In this document: positions 34,142-44,944 of the stretch, one piece after another | Layout of the letters: each line of letters opens with the position of its first letter | Numbering within the stretch: the first letter of the stretch is position 1 | Made by a program: the position numbers and the translations under genes | Notes under the pieces: model-generated | Databases searched by the model: none | What the model saw: only the letters and a program-made list of their open reading frames with translations | Told to the model about the DNA's origin: nothing | NCBI RefSeq assembly: GCF_011300685.1 | Contig: NZ_CP049864.1 | Span: 1,790,885 to 1,854,884 of the forward strand | Length of the DNA: 64,000 nucleotides | Direction: 5' to 3' | Source of the DNA: Lysobacter sp. HDW10 | GTDB taxonomy: Bacteria > Pseudomonadota > Gammaproteobacteria > Xanthomonadales > Xanthomonadaceae

Positions 34142-37100
34142 ATGGCTCGTTTCTTCATCGATCGCCCGATCTTCGCTTGGGTCATCGCGATCATCATCAT
34201 GCTCGCCGGCTCGCTGGCGATCTTCACCCTGCCGATCTCGCAGTACCCGACCATCGCGCCGCCGACGGTGACGATCGCCGCGACCTACCCCGGCGCCTCG
34301 GCCAAGGTGGTCCAGGACTCGGTGACGCAGATCATCGAGCAGAACATGAAGGGCCTCGACGGCCTGCTGTATTTCTCCTCGACCAGCGAAGGCAACGGCC
34401 GCGCCTCGGTCACGCTGACCTTCGAAAACGGCACCGACCCCGACACCGCCCAGGTGCAGGTCCAGAACAAGCTGCAATCGGCGATGCCGCTGCTGCCGCA
34501 GGAAGTGCAGCGGCAAGGCGTCAACGTCAGCAAGGCCAGCTCCGGCTTCCTGCAGGTGCTCGGCTTCGTGTCCGAAGACGGCAGCATGACCAAGGACGAC
34601 ATCTCCGACTATGTCGGCGTCAACCTGGTCGACCCGCTCAGCCGCGTCCCCGGCGTCGGCAACATCCAGGTCTTCGGCGCCAAGTACGCCATGCGGATCT
34701 GGCTGGACCCGAACAAGCTCGACACCTATCGCCTCACACCCGGTGACGTGACCGCCGCCGTGCAGGCGCAGAACGCGCAGGTCGCGGTCGGCTCGCTCGG
34801 CGGTGCGCCGTCGATCCAGGGCCAGCAGATCAACGCCACCATCACCGCGCAGGACCGCCTGCAGACGCCCGAGCAGTTCCGCAACATCGTCGTGCGCAGC
34901 AATGCCGACGGCTCGGTGCTCAAGCTGGGCGACGTGGCGCGGGTCGAGATCGGCGCGGAAAGCTACGACTTCATCACCCGCTACAACGGCCAGGCGGCCA
35001 GCGGCCTGGCGATCTCGCTGGCGACCGGCGCCAATGCCCTGGACACCGCTGCCGGCGTGAAAGCCACGCTCGACGAACTGTCGCCGTTCTTTCCCGCAGG
35101 CCTGAAGGCCGTCATCCCGTTCGACAGCACGCCGTTCGTGCGGGTGGCGATCAAGGGCGTGATCACGACCCTGCTCGAAGCGATCGTGCTGGTGTTCCTG
35201 GTGATGTACCTGTTCATGCAGAACTTCCGCGCCACCCTGATCCCGACGATCGCGGTGCCGGTGGTACTGCTGGGCACGTTCGGCATCCTCGCGGCGATGG
35301 GCTTCTCCATCAACATGCTGACCATGTTCGCGATGGTGCTGGCGATCGGCCTGCTGGTCGACGACGCCATCGTGGTGGTGGAAAACGTCGAACGCCTGAT
35401 GAGCGAGGAAGGCCTGTCGCCGCTGGAGGCGACGCGCAAATCGATGGACCAGATCACCGGCGCGCTGGTGGGCATCGCCCTGGTGCTGTCGGCGGTGTTC
35501 GTGCCGATGGCCTTCATGTCCGGCTCGACCGGCATCATCTACCGGCAGTTCTCGGCGACGATCGTGTCGGCGATGGCGCTGTCGGTGCTGGTCGCGATCG
35601 TGCTGACCCCGGCGCTGTGCGCGACCATGCTCAAGCCGCTGAAGAAGGGCGAACACCACGGCAGCAAGGGTTTCTTCGGCTGGTTCAACCGAACCTTCGA
35701 CAACGGCAGCAGCAACTACCAACGCGGCGTGCGCGGCATCCTCGGGCGCCCGAAGCGCTTCCTGGCGATCTTCACCGCGATGCTGCTGGTGATGGGCCTG
35801 CTGTTCATGCGCCTGCCCAGTTCGTTCCTGCCGGCCGAGGACCAGGGCGTGCTGTTCGCCCAGGTGCAGACGCCGGTCGGCTCGACCGAGGAGCGCACGA
35901 TGCAGTCGATGGAGAAGCTCGAGCAGCACTTCCTGCAGAACGAGAAGGACACGGTCGAATCGGTGTTCAGCGTGCAGGGCTTCAGCTTCGGCGGCATGGG
36001 CCAGAACAACGGCATGGCGTTCGTGAGGCTCAAGGACTGGAGCGAGCGCGACTCGGAGGATCTGGGCATCAACGCCGTCGCCGGCCGCGCCATGATGTCA
36101 CTGTCCAGCATCAAGGACGCTTTCGTCTTCGCCTTCGCGCCGCCGGCCATGCCTGAGCTCGGCACCGCCGCCGGCTTCACCTTCTACCTCAAGGACAACG
36201 CCGGCCACGGCCACGAGGCCCTGGTCGCGGCACGCAACCAGCTGCTCGGTGCGGCGGCGCAAAGCAAGTTGCTGACCAACGTGCGCCCGAACGGCCAGGA
36301 AGACACGCCGCAGTTGCGTCTGGATCTCGACCAGGAAAAGGCCGGCGCGCTCGGTCTTTCCACCGCCACCATCAACTCGACGTTGTCGGCGGCCTGGGGT
36401 GGGCAATACATCGATGACTTCATCGACCGCGGCCGCGTCAAGCGCGTGATGCTGCAGGCCGATGCGCCGTTCCGCATGGTGCCGGAGGACTTCAACCGCT
36501 GGTCGGTGCGCAACACCACCGGCGACATGGTGCCGTTCTCGGCGTTTGGCACGTCCAGCTGGGACTACGGCTCGCCGCGCCTGGAACGCTACAACGGCGT
36601 GCCGGCGGTGCAGATCCAGGGCGAGGCGGCAGCGGGCGAGAGTTCGGGCGAGGCCATGGCCGAGATCGAAAAGCTGGTCGCGGGCTTGCCGCAGGGCTTC
36701 GACATCGAATGGACCGGCCTGTCCTACCAGGAACGCCAAGCCGGTTCGCAGACGCCGCTGCTGTACACGCTGTCGCTGCTGATCGTGTTCCTGTGCCTGG
36801 CCGCTCTGTACGAAAGCTGGACGATCCCGACCGCCGTGTTGCTGGTGGCGCCGCTGGGCATCCTCGGCACCGTGCTGGCCGCGTCGATGCGTGGCATGGA
36901 GCGCGACGTCTACTTCCAGGTGGCGATGCTCACCACCGTCGGCCTGACCAGCAAGAACGCGATCCTGATCGTCGAGTTCGCCAAGGCCAACCTGGAAAGT
37001 GGCATGGACCTGATCAAGGCCACCATGACCGCCGTGCGCGACCGCCTGCGGCCGATCCTGATGACGTCGCTGGCGTTCGGCCTGGGCGTGCTGCCGCTGG

Positions 37101-37318
37101 CCATCTCCAGCGGTGCCGGCTCCGGCGCGCAGCGTGCGATCGGCACCGGCGTGCTCGGTGGCATGATCCTGGGCACGTTGCTGGGCCTGTTCTTCATCCC
37201 GCTGTTCTTCGTGGTGGTCGAACGCTTGTTCGTCCAGCGCAAGAAACACCCCATCGACGCAAGCACCGCAGCCCTGCCCGCTGCAGGTGCCACCGCAGGA
37301 GGCCATGGCCATGAGTAA
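34142..37318 (+). CDS. RND multidrug efflux transporter (MexB/AcrB, HAE1 family)
   Basis: The protein has 1058 residues, the normal length, with 12 membrane helices and two large periplasmic loops. The start [20 protein letters not shown] is typical of HAE1 pumps. The helix 4 proton-relay aspartates are in [17 protein letters not shown]. It exports hydrophobic drugs or similar compounds by proton antiport. It follows the adaptor by 12 bp and overlaps the channel gene by 14 bp. Confidence 0.96.
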   Translation: MARFFIDRPIFAWVIAIIIMLAGSLAIFTLPISQYPTIAPPTVTIAATYPGASAKVVQDSVTQIIEQNMKGLDGLLYFSSTSEGNGRASVTLTFENGTDPDTAQVQVQNKLQSAMPLLPQEVQRQGVNVSKASSGFLQVLGFVSEDGSMTKDDISDYVGVNLVDPLSRVPGVGNIQVFGAKYAMRIWLDPNKLDTYRLTPGDVTAAVQAQNAQVAVGSLGGAPSIQGQQINATITAQDRLQTPEQFRNIVVRSNADGSVLKLGDVARVEIGAESYDFITRYNGQAASGLAISLATGANALDTAAGVKATLDELSPFFPAGLKAVIPFDSTPFVRVAIKGVITTLLEAIVLVFLVMYLFMQNFRATLIPTIAVPVVLLGTFGILAAMGFSINMLTMFAMVLAIGLLVDDAIVVVENVERLMSEEGLSPLEATRKSMDQITGALVGIALVLSAVFVPMAFMSGSTGIIYRQFSATIVSAMALSVLVAIVLTPALCATMLKPLKKGEHHGSKGFFGWFNRTFDNGSSNYQRGVRGILGRPKRFLAIFTAMLLVMGLLFMRLPSSFLPAEDQGVLFAQVQTPVGSTEERTMQSMEKLEQHFLQNEKDTVESVFSVQGFSFGGMGQNNGMAFVRLKDWSERDSEDLGINAVAGRAMMSLSSIKDAFVFAFAPPAMPELGTAAGFTFYLKDNAGHGHEALVAARNQLLGAAAQSKLLTNVRPNGQEDTPQLRLDLDQEKAGALGLSTATINSTLSAAWGGQYIDDFIDRGRVKRVMLQADAPFRMVPEDFNRWSVRNTTGDMVPFSAFGTSSWDYGSPRLERYNGVPAVQIQGEAAAGESSGEAMAEIEKLVAGLPQGFDIEWTGLSYQERQAGSQTPLLYTLSLLIVFLCLAALYESWTIPTAVLLVAPLGILGTVLAASMRGMERDVYFQVAMLTTVGLTSKNAILIVEFAKANLESGMDLIKATMTAVRDRLRPILMTSLAFGLGVLPLAISSGAGSGAQRAIGTGVLGGMILGTLLGLFFIPLFFVVVERLFVQRKKHPIDASTAALPAAGATAGGHGHE

Positions 37319-38741
37319 GTCCGTACTGACCGCACTGGCGCTGGCGACGAGCTTGTTCGTCGCCGGTTGCGCCACCTTGGAACCGCGCGTGCCCGAAGCC
37401 GCGCCGGCGATCGCGGCCGACTGGCCGCTGCCGCCGACCACCGCGACGACGGCAGCGGCCGCGACCGCCGCGCCGGCAGCCGACACCGCCGCAGCCGTGG
37501 CCGACATCGGCTGGCGCGATTTCTTCGTCGACCCCAACCTTGAAGAACTCGTCGCCCGTTCGCTGGACCACAACCGCGACCTGCGCGTGGCCGTGCTCAA
37601 CGTCGAGAAGGCGCGCGCGCAGTACCGCATCCAGCGTGCCGACCGCTTGCCCTCGCTCGGCGCCAACGTGACGATGGAGCGCAGCGGCGGCGACTTCCCG
37701 GTCAGCGAGAACTACAGCGCCGGCGTCGGCATCGCCGAGTTCGAGCTCGACCTGTTCGGTCGCGTGCGCAACCTCAGCCACGCCGCGCTGCAGCGTTACT
37801 TCGCCACCGAAGAAGCCCGCCGCAGCGCGCAACTGAGCCTGATCGCCGAGGTCGCCAACGTCTACCTGACGCTGGCCGCCGACCAGGAGCAGTTGCACGT
37901 CGCCCAGGCCACGCTCAAGACTCACGAAGCGTCGCATGCGCTGACCGAACAACGCCACGCGCTGGGCGCGGTGTCCGCCCTCGACCTTCATCAGTCGCGC
38001 ACCCAGGTCGAGGCGGCGCGCGCCGAAACGGCCCGCTTTGCCGGCCAGGTCGCGCAGGACAGCAACGCGCTGAACCTGCTGGTCGGCGCGCAGGTGGAGC
38101 CCGAACTGCTGCCGACCGGCATCGATGCCCAGGTCACCGGCCTGGCGGCATTGCCGGCCGGCCTGCCGTCCGAAGTGCTGCTGCGCCGCCCGGACGTGCT
38201 CGCTGCCGAGCACCAGTTGCTGGCCGCCAACGCCAACATCGGCGCGGCGCGCGCGGCGTTCTTCCCGTCGATATCGCTGACCGGCAGCGTGGGCTCGGCC
38301 AGCGACGAACTGTCGGGCCTGTTCGGCAGCGCCAACAAGGCCTGGAGTTTCATCCCCAAGCTCAACCTGCCGATCTTCCAAGGCGGCCGCCTGCGCGCGA
38401 ACCTGGGCGTGGCCAACGCCGACCGCGACATCGCGCTGGCGCAGTACGAGAAGTCGATCCAATCCGGCTTCCGCGAGGTCGCCGACGCGCTCGCGCTGAC
38501 GACGACGCTGGGCGCACAACGCCAGGCCCAGGAAACCCTGGTCGAGGCAGCCACCCGCGCCGAGGAACTCTCCCGCGCGCGCTACGAGGCCGGCCGCGAC
38601 AGCTATCTGGTCCTGCTCGACGCACAGCGCACGCTGTATGCCGCGCAGCAGACCCTGATCGCGATCCGCCTGGCGGAACAGGCCAACCGCGTCACCCTGT
38701 ACAAGGTGCTGGGCGGAGGCTGGCACGAGCTCAGCGCATGA
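37305..38741 (+). CDS. outer-membrane efflux channel lipoprotein (OprM/NodT family)
   Basis: The protein has 478 residues from ATG 37305; ATG 37311 is equally possible. A lipoprotein signal ends in VAGC. An Ala/Thr/Pro-rich linker is followed by two outer-membrane efflux repeats ([28 protein letters not shown]... and the second copy around [21 protein letters not shown]). It completes the tripartite pump. The TetR gene starts inside its last codons. Confidence 0.94.
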   Translation: MAMSKSVLTALALATSLFVAGCATLEPRVPEAAPAIAADWPLPPTTATTAAAATAAPAADTAAAVADIGWRDFFVDPNLEELVARSLDHNRDLRVAVLNVEKARAQYRIQRADRLPSLGANVTMERSGGDFPVSENYSAGVGIAEFELDLFGRVRNLSHAALQRYFATEEARRSAQLSLIAEVANVYLTLAADQEQLHVAQATLKTHEASHALTEQRHALGAVSALDLHQSRTQVEAARAETARFAGQVAQDSNALNLLVGAQVEPELLPTGIDAQVTGLAALPAGLPSEVLLRRPDVLAAEHQLLAANANIGAARAAFFPSISLTGSVGSASDELSGLFGSANKAWSFIPKLNLPIFQGGRLRANLGVANADRDIALAQYEKSIQSGFREVADALALTTTLGAQRQAQETLVEAATRAEELSRARYEAGRDSYLVLLDAQRTLYAAQQTLIAIRLAEQANRVTLYKVLGGGWHELSA

Positions 38742-39346
38742 ATGGCAAACCGAACACCACGAAAGCGCAGGCCCGCGCCGAGGCCCAGCGCGAGCGGATC
38801 CTGTCCGCCGCGCAGCAGTGCTTCATCGAGCACGGCTTCCATGCCGCCAGCATGGCCAGCATCGCCGAGACGGCGGAGGTGAGCGCCGGGTTGATCTACC
38901 GCTACTTCGCCAACAAGAACGCGATCATCCTGGCGATCGTCGATCGCCAGCTGGAGCTGCTGCGCAACGACATCCAGCTCAACCGCCAGGTCGACCTGGC
39001 CGCCGAGATGGCCGACAACTACGGCCGCACCCGCACCCTCGACAGCCGCGGCATGAATGCCGCGCTGCTGCTGGAGATGTCCGCCGAGGCCACCCGCGAC
39101 CCGCAGATCGCCGCGGCGCTGGACCACTACGACACCACGCTGCGCGCCGCCCTGATCGACTGGCTGGTGCGCGGCAAGCAGACCGGCGGCCATGAGCTGC
39201 CGGCCGACGCCGCCCGGGCCCGCGCGTTGATCCTGCAGTGCCTGTTCGAAGGCCTGAAGCTGCGCGAGACGCGCGAGCCGCAACTAGACCGCACCCTGCT
39301 GACGGCGGCGCTGCAGGAGTTCGTGCCGCTGCTGCTGAAGCCGTAG
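38738..39346 (+). CDS. TetR-family regulator of the RND operon
   Basis: The protein has 202 residues. The N-terminal HTH (RILSAAQQCFIEHGFHAASMASIAE, VSAGLIYRYFANKNAIILAIV) is typical of AcrR-like regulators. Its ATG overlaps the channel stop by 4 bp, so pump and regulator are made from one transcript. This is unusual because most pump repressors are divergent to the pump. The likely operator is at 32790-32803, giving a negative feedback loop. Confidence 0.92.
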   Translation: MNGKPNTTKAQARAEAQRERILSAAQQCFIEHGFHAASMASIAETAEVSAGLIYRYFANKNAIILAIVDRQLELLRNDIQLNRQVDLAAEMADNYGRTRTLDSRGMNAALLLEMSAEATRDPQIAAALDHYDTTLRAALIDWLVRGKQTGGHELPADAARARALILQCLFEGLKLRETREPQLDRTLLTAALQEFVPLLLKP

Positions 39347-39501
39347 CGCGACGAGCTTGTGGAGCGTTCCGGATGACCAGCCGATTGGCGTGACGGACGC
39401 AGGTACGAAGACGGACAGCCTGATTCGTGGGCTGGGAGCCGTGAAATCCGGGCCGACAGGTGCAGCCACGGCCGGCGTGGCGGCCTGAAGGCGCGGCCAG
39501 C

Positions 39502-40105
39502 ATGCTGACCCGTACAAGCAATGCCGCGATTCTCCGCGCGGCCAAACGACTGTTCTCGGAGGCAGGATTCGACCGCACCGGCATGGATGCCATTGCCCCG
39601 GAAGCGAACGTCTCCAAGGCCACCATCTACGCCAAGTTCGGCAACAAAGAACGCCTGTTCAAGGCGACGCTACTCAACCTGATGCAGGACATGCCAACGC
39701 CTGCTGGCCTGATACTGCGGCGGACCGGCCCGCTGTCCGAGCGCCTGCACGAGATCGCATAGGACACGCTGCGCATCGCGACAGGTCCAGTAATAGGAGG
39801 AATCCATCGCACGCTGGCATTGCCGATGCAACAAATCGGCGCGGCTTGACTCCAGGCAGATCCGGAACGACTACTTCCATCCTTATAACGACGTCATGCA
39901 GGCCTTGCTGGAAGCCGACGCAGCGACCGAGAAACTGGTCATCCCAGATGTTGCTTGTTCTTCGTCGCACTTCTTCGGCGTGGTCGCGGGGCAGCCGACG
40001 ATCCACATGCTGATCGCGGGCCAGCGGACGCTGTAGGAAAGCGAAATCTGCCGCTATGCCCACGCGGCGGTAGAACTGTTCCTCAGAGCAAACCTGCCGC
40101 GCTGA
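39502..40105 (+). pseudogene. broken TetR-family regulator
   Basis: An intact HTH region (ILRAAKRLFSEAGFDRTGMDAIA, VSKATIYAKFGNKERLF) is followed by an in-frame TAG at 39760. Recognisable C-terminal TetR sequence continues behind it in shifted frames (HPYNDVMQALLEADAATEKL and CRYAHAAVELFLRANLPR). Several stops and at least one frameshift make it non-functional. It differs from the intact TetR protein upstream and is not a simple duplicate. Confidence 0.8.
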
Positions 40106-40307
40106 TTCGGCTCGTCGATTGCAGCACCCTCAATGCAAAGCTCCTCTGGAGTTGCCAGGATTAAGGGCACCTCGAATAGCGTCTTTTCTAGCTGCATGAC
40201 GGCGGACCTGGAGTGACAAGGGCTCGTTCGCCTTTCACATAACGCGTCTTGATGCCGTATCGCGGCGATTTTCGCCACGCCGACCGCTTTTCGGCAGCCC
40301 GCCGCCG

Positions 40308-40630
40308 TCATGCGGGCACAACTCCCTGGTGCTGCAGCCGCGCAAGCCGCATCAGGTCGTGGCCGGCCACCTTCAAGCCGATATCACCACCGTGGCGCGC
40401 GCCGGACCGATCATGCGCACGCATTTGCCGCCTTGCTGCGCCAGCCGCGCGAACGGGTGTTCACCGAACGCACGCGCCTTGGCGATGCGATGGTTACGGC
40501 CCTTCTGCGCCTCACACAGTGGCTGGCCGGCGTGAATGTCAGTACGATAGCCCTGGCGCTTGAGTTCGGCTTCACGCGTGCGATCGGCATAGGCGCTGTC
40601 GGCACGGATCGTCCGGCAGGTGCTGCCCGG
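40308..40630 (-). pseudogene. IS5-family transposase C-terminal remnant
   Basis: On the minus strand a frame reads RADSAYADRTREAELKRQGY, then RNHRIAKARAFGEHPFARLAQQGGKCVR. This is the DDE transposase pattern of IS5-type elements (Y..K, R..VEH.F). A one-base shift near 40385 separates it from LKVAGHDLMRLARLQHQG, the normal next segment. The N-terminal half is missing. Confidence 0.75.
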
Positions 40631-40696
40631 GTCTAGGATCGTTTCACGCCACCGACGGCGGTTACATGGTATATTGACGACTGACTTTGGAGACTG

Positions 40697-41707
40697 ATGA
40701 TGAAGATGAAACTCGGATCCATGATGCTCGGCGCCTGCCTGGCCTTTCCCCTGGCGGTATCACCCGCCATGGCCGGCGATGCCAGCCCCGCGGCGAAGGC
40801 CGCCCAGCGCGACATCGCGCCGGTGCTGAAGGACGCCTACATGCCGGGGCGGTTCAGCGGCAAGACGCTGCTGATCACCGGCGGCGCCCGCGGCATCGGC
40901 CGCGCCACCGCCATCCGCGCCGCGCGCGAAGGCGCGAACGTGGTGATCGCCGACATCCTCGAAAAGGAGGGCCAGGCGACAGTCGCGGACATCCGGGCCC
41001 TGGGTGGCAAGGCCGAGTTCGTGCATACCGACGTGCGCAATAGCGCTGATTGCGACGCCATGGTGGCCGCGACCGTGCGCGCCTTCGGACGGCTGGACGG
41101 CGTGGTCAACGCCGCGGGCGTGATGGATGCGGTGCCGCCCGGCGACCCGGTCGACGTCGACGCGCAGCGCACGGAGCTGTTCGCGCCCATCCACGAGGCC
41201 ACCGACGAGTATTGGCAGACGACCATGGCGGTCAACGCGACCGGCATGTTTCAGTCGATGCGCTCGGAACTGCGGCAGATGGTGCGCCAGGGCGAGGGCG
41301 GCGCGCTGGTCAACATCGGCTCGATCGCGGGACTGACGGGCCTAGCCGGCAATCCAGCCTACGTGGCCAGCAAACACGCGGTCACCGGACTCACCCGTAA
41401 CGCGGCCATCGACTACGCGCCTTACGGCATCCGCGTGAACTCCGTGAACATGGCCGGCACGGCCACGGCCATGACCGATGCCGCCGCCAAGAAGGTCGCC
41501 GCGCTGCAGCGGAAGCGGCAACAACCGGCTGGATTTCCCAACATGGGCATGGCCAAGACGCAGAGCCTGCTGATGTATGCGGACTCACGCCATCGTATGG
41601 CGACTCCGGCCGAGCAGGCGAGCACGATCCTGTTCCTGCTGTCCCAGGATGCGTCTAACATCACCGGCGCGACGTGGGCGACGGATGGAGGCTGGACGGC
41701 GTACTAA
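40697..41707 (+). CDS. SDR-family oxidoreductase with a signal peptide
   Basis: The protein has 336 residues. The first 26 are a clear signal peptide ending in AMAGD. A classical SDR domain follows, with TGGARGIG and the catalytic YVASK, plus an N-terminal spacer of about 30 residues. SDR enzymes are usually cytoplasmic, so export is odd and would need a cofactor carried in the periplasm or Tat-like transport; no twin-arginine is visible. It may act with the AlgE-like protein downstream on the same imported or exported substrate. Confidence 0.85.
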   Translation: MMKMKLGSMMLGACLAFPLAVSPAMAGDASPAAKAAQRDIAPVLKDAYMPGRFSGKTLLITGGARGIGRATAIRAAREGANVVIADILEKEGQATVADIRALGGKAEFVHTDVRNSADCDAMVAATVRAFGRLDGVVNAAGVMDAVPPGDPVDVDAQRTELFAPIHEATDEYWQTTMAVNATGMFQSMRSELRQMVRQGEGGALVNIGSIAGLTGLAGNPAYVASKHAVTGLTRNAAIDYAPYGIRVNSVNMAGTATAMTDAAAKKVAALQRKRQQPAGFPNMGMAKTQSLLMYADSRHRMATPAEQASTILFLLSQDASNITGATWATDGGWTAY

Positions 41708-41819
41708 CGCATCCTGCCATTCGAGGAGTAGGCCTGCGCGGGCAGACGCTGCGTGCAGGTGCTCAGGCGTGGTGCCGCTCTCGCCCTGCGTTACCCAAAA
41801 TGCTTTGTTGATCTAGATA

Positions 41820-41828
41820 CCCCCCCCC
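41820..41828. repeat. tract of nine C upstream of the AlgE-like gene
   Basis: A run of nine C lies 40 bp before the AlgE-like start, between the SDR stop and the ribosome site AGGAGG. Such tracts are prone to slipped-strand length change and can tune expression of surface proteins. Whether a promoter overlaps it is not clear. Confidence 0.5.
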
Positions 41829-41868
41829 AAGGCCCTGCGAGGGCATCGACGGCGGCAGGAGGACATTC

Positions 41869-43605
41869 GTGATGCGCATACGTGTTTCGAAGTTCGGCGG
41901 GCGCGCAATCCGCCTTGCATTGCTGACTCTTGCCTTAGTTTCCATCTCCATTGCCCCCGGACCAGCGATCGCACAGGGCCTGGTGGAATCCGAAAACAGG
42001 GTGATGATTGAGGCCATTCACATCCGCTTTACGGAACCCGGAAGCGACCCGGCGATCGATCGCCGGATCGAGGACAAGGTGCGGACTACGATCGCGATGT
42101 TTCCGCGAGAACGCTTCTCGCGGGAAATACTGGATTTCGCGATGTCTCGCGCACGCAGGATTCCGGAACTGTCGGACGCGGCTTACGACGTTACGTTCGG
42201 CGAAGCCGGCGGGGTGGTGATCGACGTGGCATTGACTCACCGCGCAGCTGCCTCCCCTGAACAGGTGCGCCTCCCTCGCTTTCCGACCTTGTACGACGCT
42301 TCCGGCGCATACCTCAAGGCGAAGGTCGAAGCGTTGGGCATGTACTACGCCAACAACGACGCCTGGTACGGGCGGCCCGATGCAATGCTCGCAGGCAATC
42401 CGCTGGTGGTCGGCGAACCGGCAGGTCGCGGCTACGACGCATGGGTGGAGAGCTACCTGCACGTCGGTTTGTACGGCATCGCGCCGATCAACGACACGCT
42501 CTTTGTCTACGGCGGCGGTAGCGCAATTTCCACCTTTTCGAAGGGGCAGGAATTGTTTACCGACAAAACCCGCAGTTACGGCGCCGTTGAGGACGCGTAC
42601 GCGGGCCTCATCACCGGCCGAGCTTCCGAGGATGGCGATCGTTGGGTGCTCAATGTGAGCGTCGGCCGCCAGAAGTTCGCGCTCGGCGACGGATTCCTGA
42701 TCGTCAACACGGCTGCAAACGGCGAGAACCGAGCCGCCCTGCAGGCCAATGCACGCTGGGCCGCGGACTTCGTCGGGCTGGTCCAGTTCCGTTACAACAA
42801 TACGAAGGCCGAGCTGTTCCGCGTCGACCCGGACGAGCTGCCGATTCTCGATACGAAGACGGTCATTGCTGGCATCAACGTCGAAACCGAATGGCATCTG
42901 GGTTTGAAGACGGCTTTCAGCTATCTGGAAGTTCCGAGCTCGACCTTCGGCTACTTCCTTTCTGACGGGACGCGCTTATCGCGTGATGGCCTGCGGGTAT
43001 ACGACGTGCGCGCACGCTGGCAGCCCAGGCCCACAGGGGTGCCCGGCCCATTCGTCGCCGGGGAACTGGCGGTGCAGAACAACCGTCGCTTCTCGATGCA
43101 TGCGGTAGCGTACCAGGGCGAACTCGGTTATGCGTTCGCCGATCGCACCTGGGCACCGACGCTCAGCTATCGATTCGCCCGGTTCTCCGGCGACGATGCC
43201 GATACCGAACGCTACGAGCGATGGGATCCGCTGCTGTCCGGGGGCAACGGCGAGCAATGGGTACAGGGCATCAACCACTTCAAGGTCGTCCAGGACTCCA
43301 ACCTCGTGACGCATCGCCTGCAATTGCGATTGCGTCCCCGTCCGAAGTTTGAGTTGGTGCCGCAAGCGTGGGTGTTCCGAGCAGATTCTCCGCTGAACCT
43401 CGGAGGCAATCAGGCCCTTTCGTTCCTCCAATCACGAGACTACGGAACGGAGTTGAACATCACCGGAAAGGTGTTCTGGTCCAGGCATCTATACATGCAT
43501 GGACACGTCGCCGTCACGTTTCCCGGACAGGCCATCAAGCACGCCCTCGGTGACAGCCAATCCAATTGGTGGAGCAGCATGCTCTTCATTCGCTACGCAT
43601 ACTGA
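41869..43605 (+). CDS. AlgE-like outer-membrane beta-barrel (alginate export family)
   Basis: The protein has 578 residues; start is GTG 41869 or ATG 41872, behind AGGAGG. A signal peptide (to about AIAQG) is followed by about 120 residues of unknown type. Then comes a long barrel with alternating aromatic strands (SYLHVGLYG, WVLNVSVGRQKFALGDGFLI, GHVAVTFPGQ) and a C-terminal aromatic residue (FIRYAY). The GRQ...GDG segment is typical of Alginate_exp proteins. The substrate is probably an anionic or sugar-acid compound rather than alginate; this is inference. Confidence 0.75.
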   Translation: MMRIRVSKFGGRAIRLALLTLALVSISIAPGPAIAQGLVESENRVMIEAIHIRFTEPGSDPAIDRRIEDKVRTTIAMFPRERFSREILDFAMSRARRIPELSDAAYDVTFGEAGGVVIDVALTHRAAASPEQVRLPRFPTLYDASGAYLKAKVEALGMYYANNDAWYGRPDAMLAGNPLVVGEPAGRGYDAWVESYLHVGLYGIAPINDTLFVYGGGSAISTFSKGQELFTDKTRSYGAVEDAYAGLITGRASEDGDRWVLNVSVGRQKFALGDGFLIVNTAANGENRAALQANARWAADFVGLVQFRYNNTKAELFRVDPDELPILDTKTVIAGINVETEWHLGLKTAFSYLEVPSSTFGYFLSDGTRLSRDGLRVYDVRARWQPRPTGVPGPFVAGELAVQNNRRFSMHAVAYQGELGYAFADRTWAPTLSYRFARFSGDDADTERYERWDPLLSGGNGEQWVQGINHFKVVQDSNLVTHRLQLRLRPRPKFELVPQAWVFRADSPLNLGGNQALSFLQSRDYGTELNITGKVFWSRHLYMHGHVAVTFPGQAIKHALGDSQSNWWSSMLFIRYAY

Positions 43606-43636
43606 AAGCGATCTCGCGAACCTTTAGGAGGAAGCC

Positions 43637-43779
43637 ATGGGTCGAATGGATCTACTGAAAGGCATGACGATGGCCACTGCCGCTGCCCTGGCGACCGGTG
43701 CTGCCGCGGAAAGCGGGACATCCGCGAAGGAGCAAACGTCCACAGGGAAGGGTGGGTGTGAAGCCCGTCGCCCCGGATC
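43637..43779 (+). pseudogene. secreted protein gene truncated by an insertion sequence
   Basis: AGGAGG precedes the ATG at 43637. About 48 native codons encode a possible signal sequence (MGRMDLLKGMTMATAAALATG) and a Lys/Gly-rich start. The IS begins at 43780 and the frame ends within it at 43819. No continuation is found after the IS at 45011, so the rest of the gene is lost. It was the third gene of the SDR/AlgE-like cluster. Confidence 0.75.
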
Positions 43780-43808
43780 TGACCTGCCCCCAGTCTTAGG
43801 GCCACGCG

Positions 43809-44692
43809 TTACTTTGTAGAGTCCAAGGTTGCGAGCTTAGCGCTCGTGTGGGGTTGAAGGGAGCCGTGCTCGCGAAGTTGAGCTGCGAACTCGGAAGGGG
43901 TGAGCTTGCCAAGGGAGCTGTGCGGGCGTACCTCGTTGTAGTCGCGTCGCCATGTGGAGATTGCGGCCTTGGCGTGATCCAGCGACACGAACCAGTTTTC
44001 GTTGAGGCATTCGTCGCGGAACTTGCCGTTGAAGCTTTCGACGTATGCGTTCTGCGTCGGTTTGCCGGGCTGGATCAGCATCAGCCGCACGCCGTTGGCC
44101 GTGGCCCATTGATCGAGTGCCCGACCAGTGAACTCAGGCCCTTGGTCGGTGCGAATGGCCGCCGGATAGCCACGGAAGCGACACACTGCCTCGAGGATAT
44201 CGGCCACGCCCTGGCCATTGATGCGACGACCCACCGCGATCTCGACCGCTTCCTTGGTGCAGTCGTCGACCACGGTGAGGCACTTGATCGGCCGGCCATT
44301 GGCCAGTGCGTCAAACACGAAATCCATCGACCAGGTGTGGTTCGGTCCCGGCGGCACCTGTAGCGGCCTGCGCTCCACCGCGACGCGTTCACGCTTGCGG
44401 CGCTTGCGCACGGCAAGCCCCGCCGCCCGGTAAAGGCGATGCACGCGCTTGTGGTTGACCACGTAGCCCTCACGCTCGACGAGGATGTGCAGGCGACGGT
44501 AGCCGAAACGTCGACGCTCGCCGGCCAACTCCACCAAGCGCTCCTGAAGCCCGTCCTCTTTCCGCTGCGAAGCGTAATGCAGAACGCTGCGCGAGAGCCC
44601 CAGCAGGCGACATGCCCGCCGTTCCGACATCTGGACCTTGGCCCGCATGGCCGTGACGGCGTTGCGTCGTGCCTGCGGGCCTAGAATTTTCC
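43809..44692 (-). CDS. IS3-family transposase OrfB (made by frameshift)
   Basis: About 290 residues carry the rve domain: HTH_21-like start (SERRACRLLGLSRSVLHY), then the DDE residues in WSMDFVFDAL, RTDQGPEFTG and YVESFNGKFRDECLN. It is read by a -1 shift on GGGGAAAA (44687-44694), where orfA and orfB overlap, to make an OrfAB fusion. The frame looks intact, so the element may be mobile. The 5' limit given here is approximate. Confidence 0.88.
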
Positions 44693-44944
44693 CCGCGCGA
44701 CAACCTTCAAACCTTCGATGTCGAGCATCGCCTCCGCCAGCATCTTCTTGAGCTTGGCATTTTCGGCCTCCAGCGACTTCAGACGCTTTGCATCGGGAAC
44801 GTCCATCCCGCCGAACTTGCGGCGCCATAAGTAAAACGACGCGTCGCTGAAGCCGTGCTTGCGGCACAGATCCTTGATCGGTGCGCCGGCCGCCGCCTGC
44901 TTCAGGAAACCGATGATCTGCTCGTCGGTGAACCGCTTCTTCAT
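44681..44944 (-). CDS. IS3-family transposase OrfA
   Basis: The protein has 87 residues with an HTH (FTDEQIIGFLKQAAAGAPIK, LCRKHGFSDASFYLWRRKFGG) and a C-terminal leucine-zipper-like helix (KRLKSLEAENAKLKKMLAEA). It binds the element ends. The stop TAG at 44681-44683 lies just after the slippery sequence. Confidence 0.92.
   Translation of the reverse strand: MKKRFTDEQIIGFLKQAAAGAPIKDLCRKHGFSDASFYLWRRKFGGMDVPDAKRLKSLEAENAKLKKMLAEAMLDIEGLKVVARGKF

Noticed and set aside
33410-35929. 839-residue minus-strand open frame rich in His, Arg and Asp
   Set aside because: It is the antisense shadow of the RND adaptor and pump in very GC-rich DNA; it has low-complexity composition and no domain, while the plus-strand proteins are clear family members.
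36098-38726. Two long minus-strand frames (about 520 and 510 residues) over the pump and channel genes
   Set aside because: They are shadows caused by high GC at third codon positions, with biased Gln/Arg/His/Ala composition and no ribosome sites or motifs.
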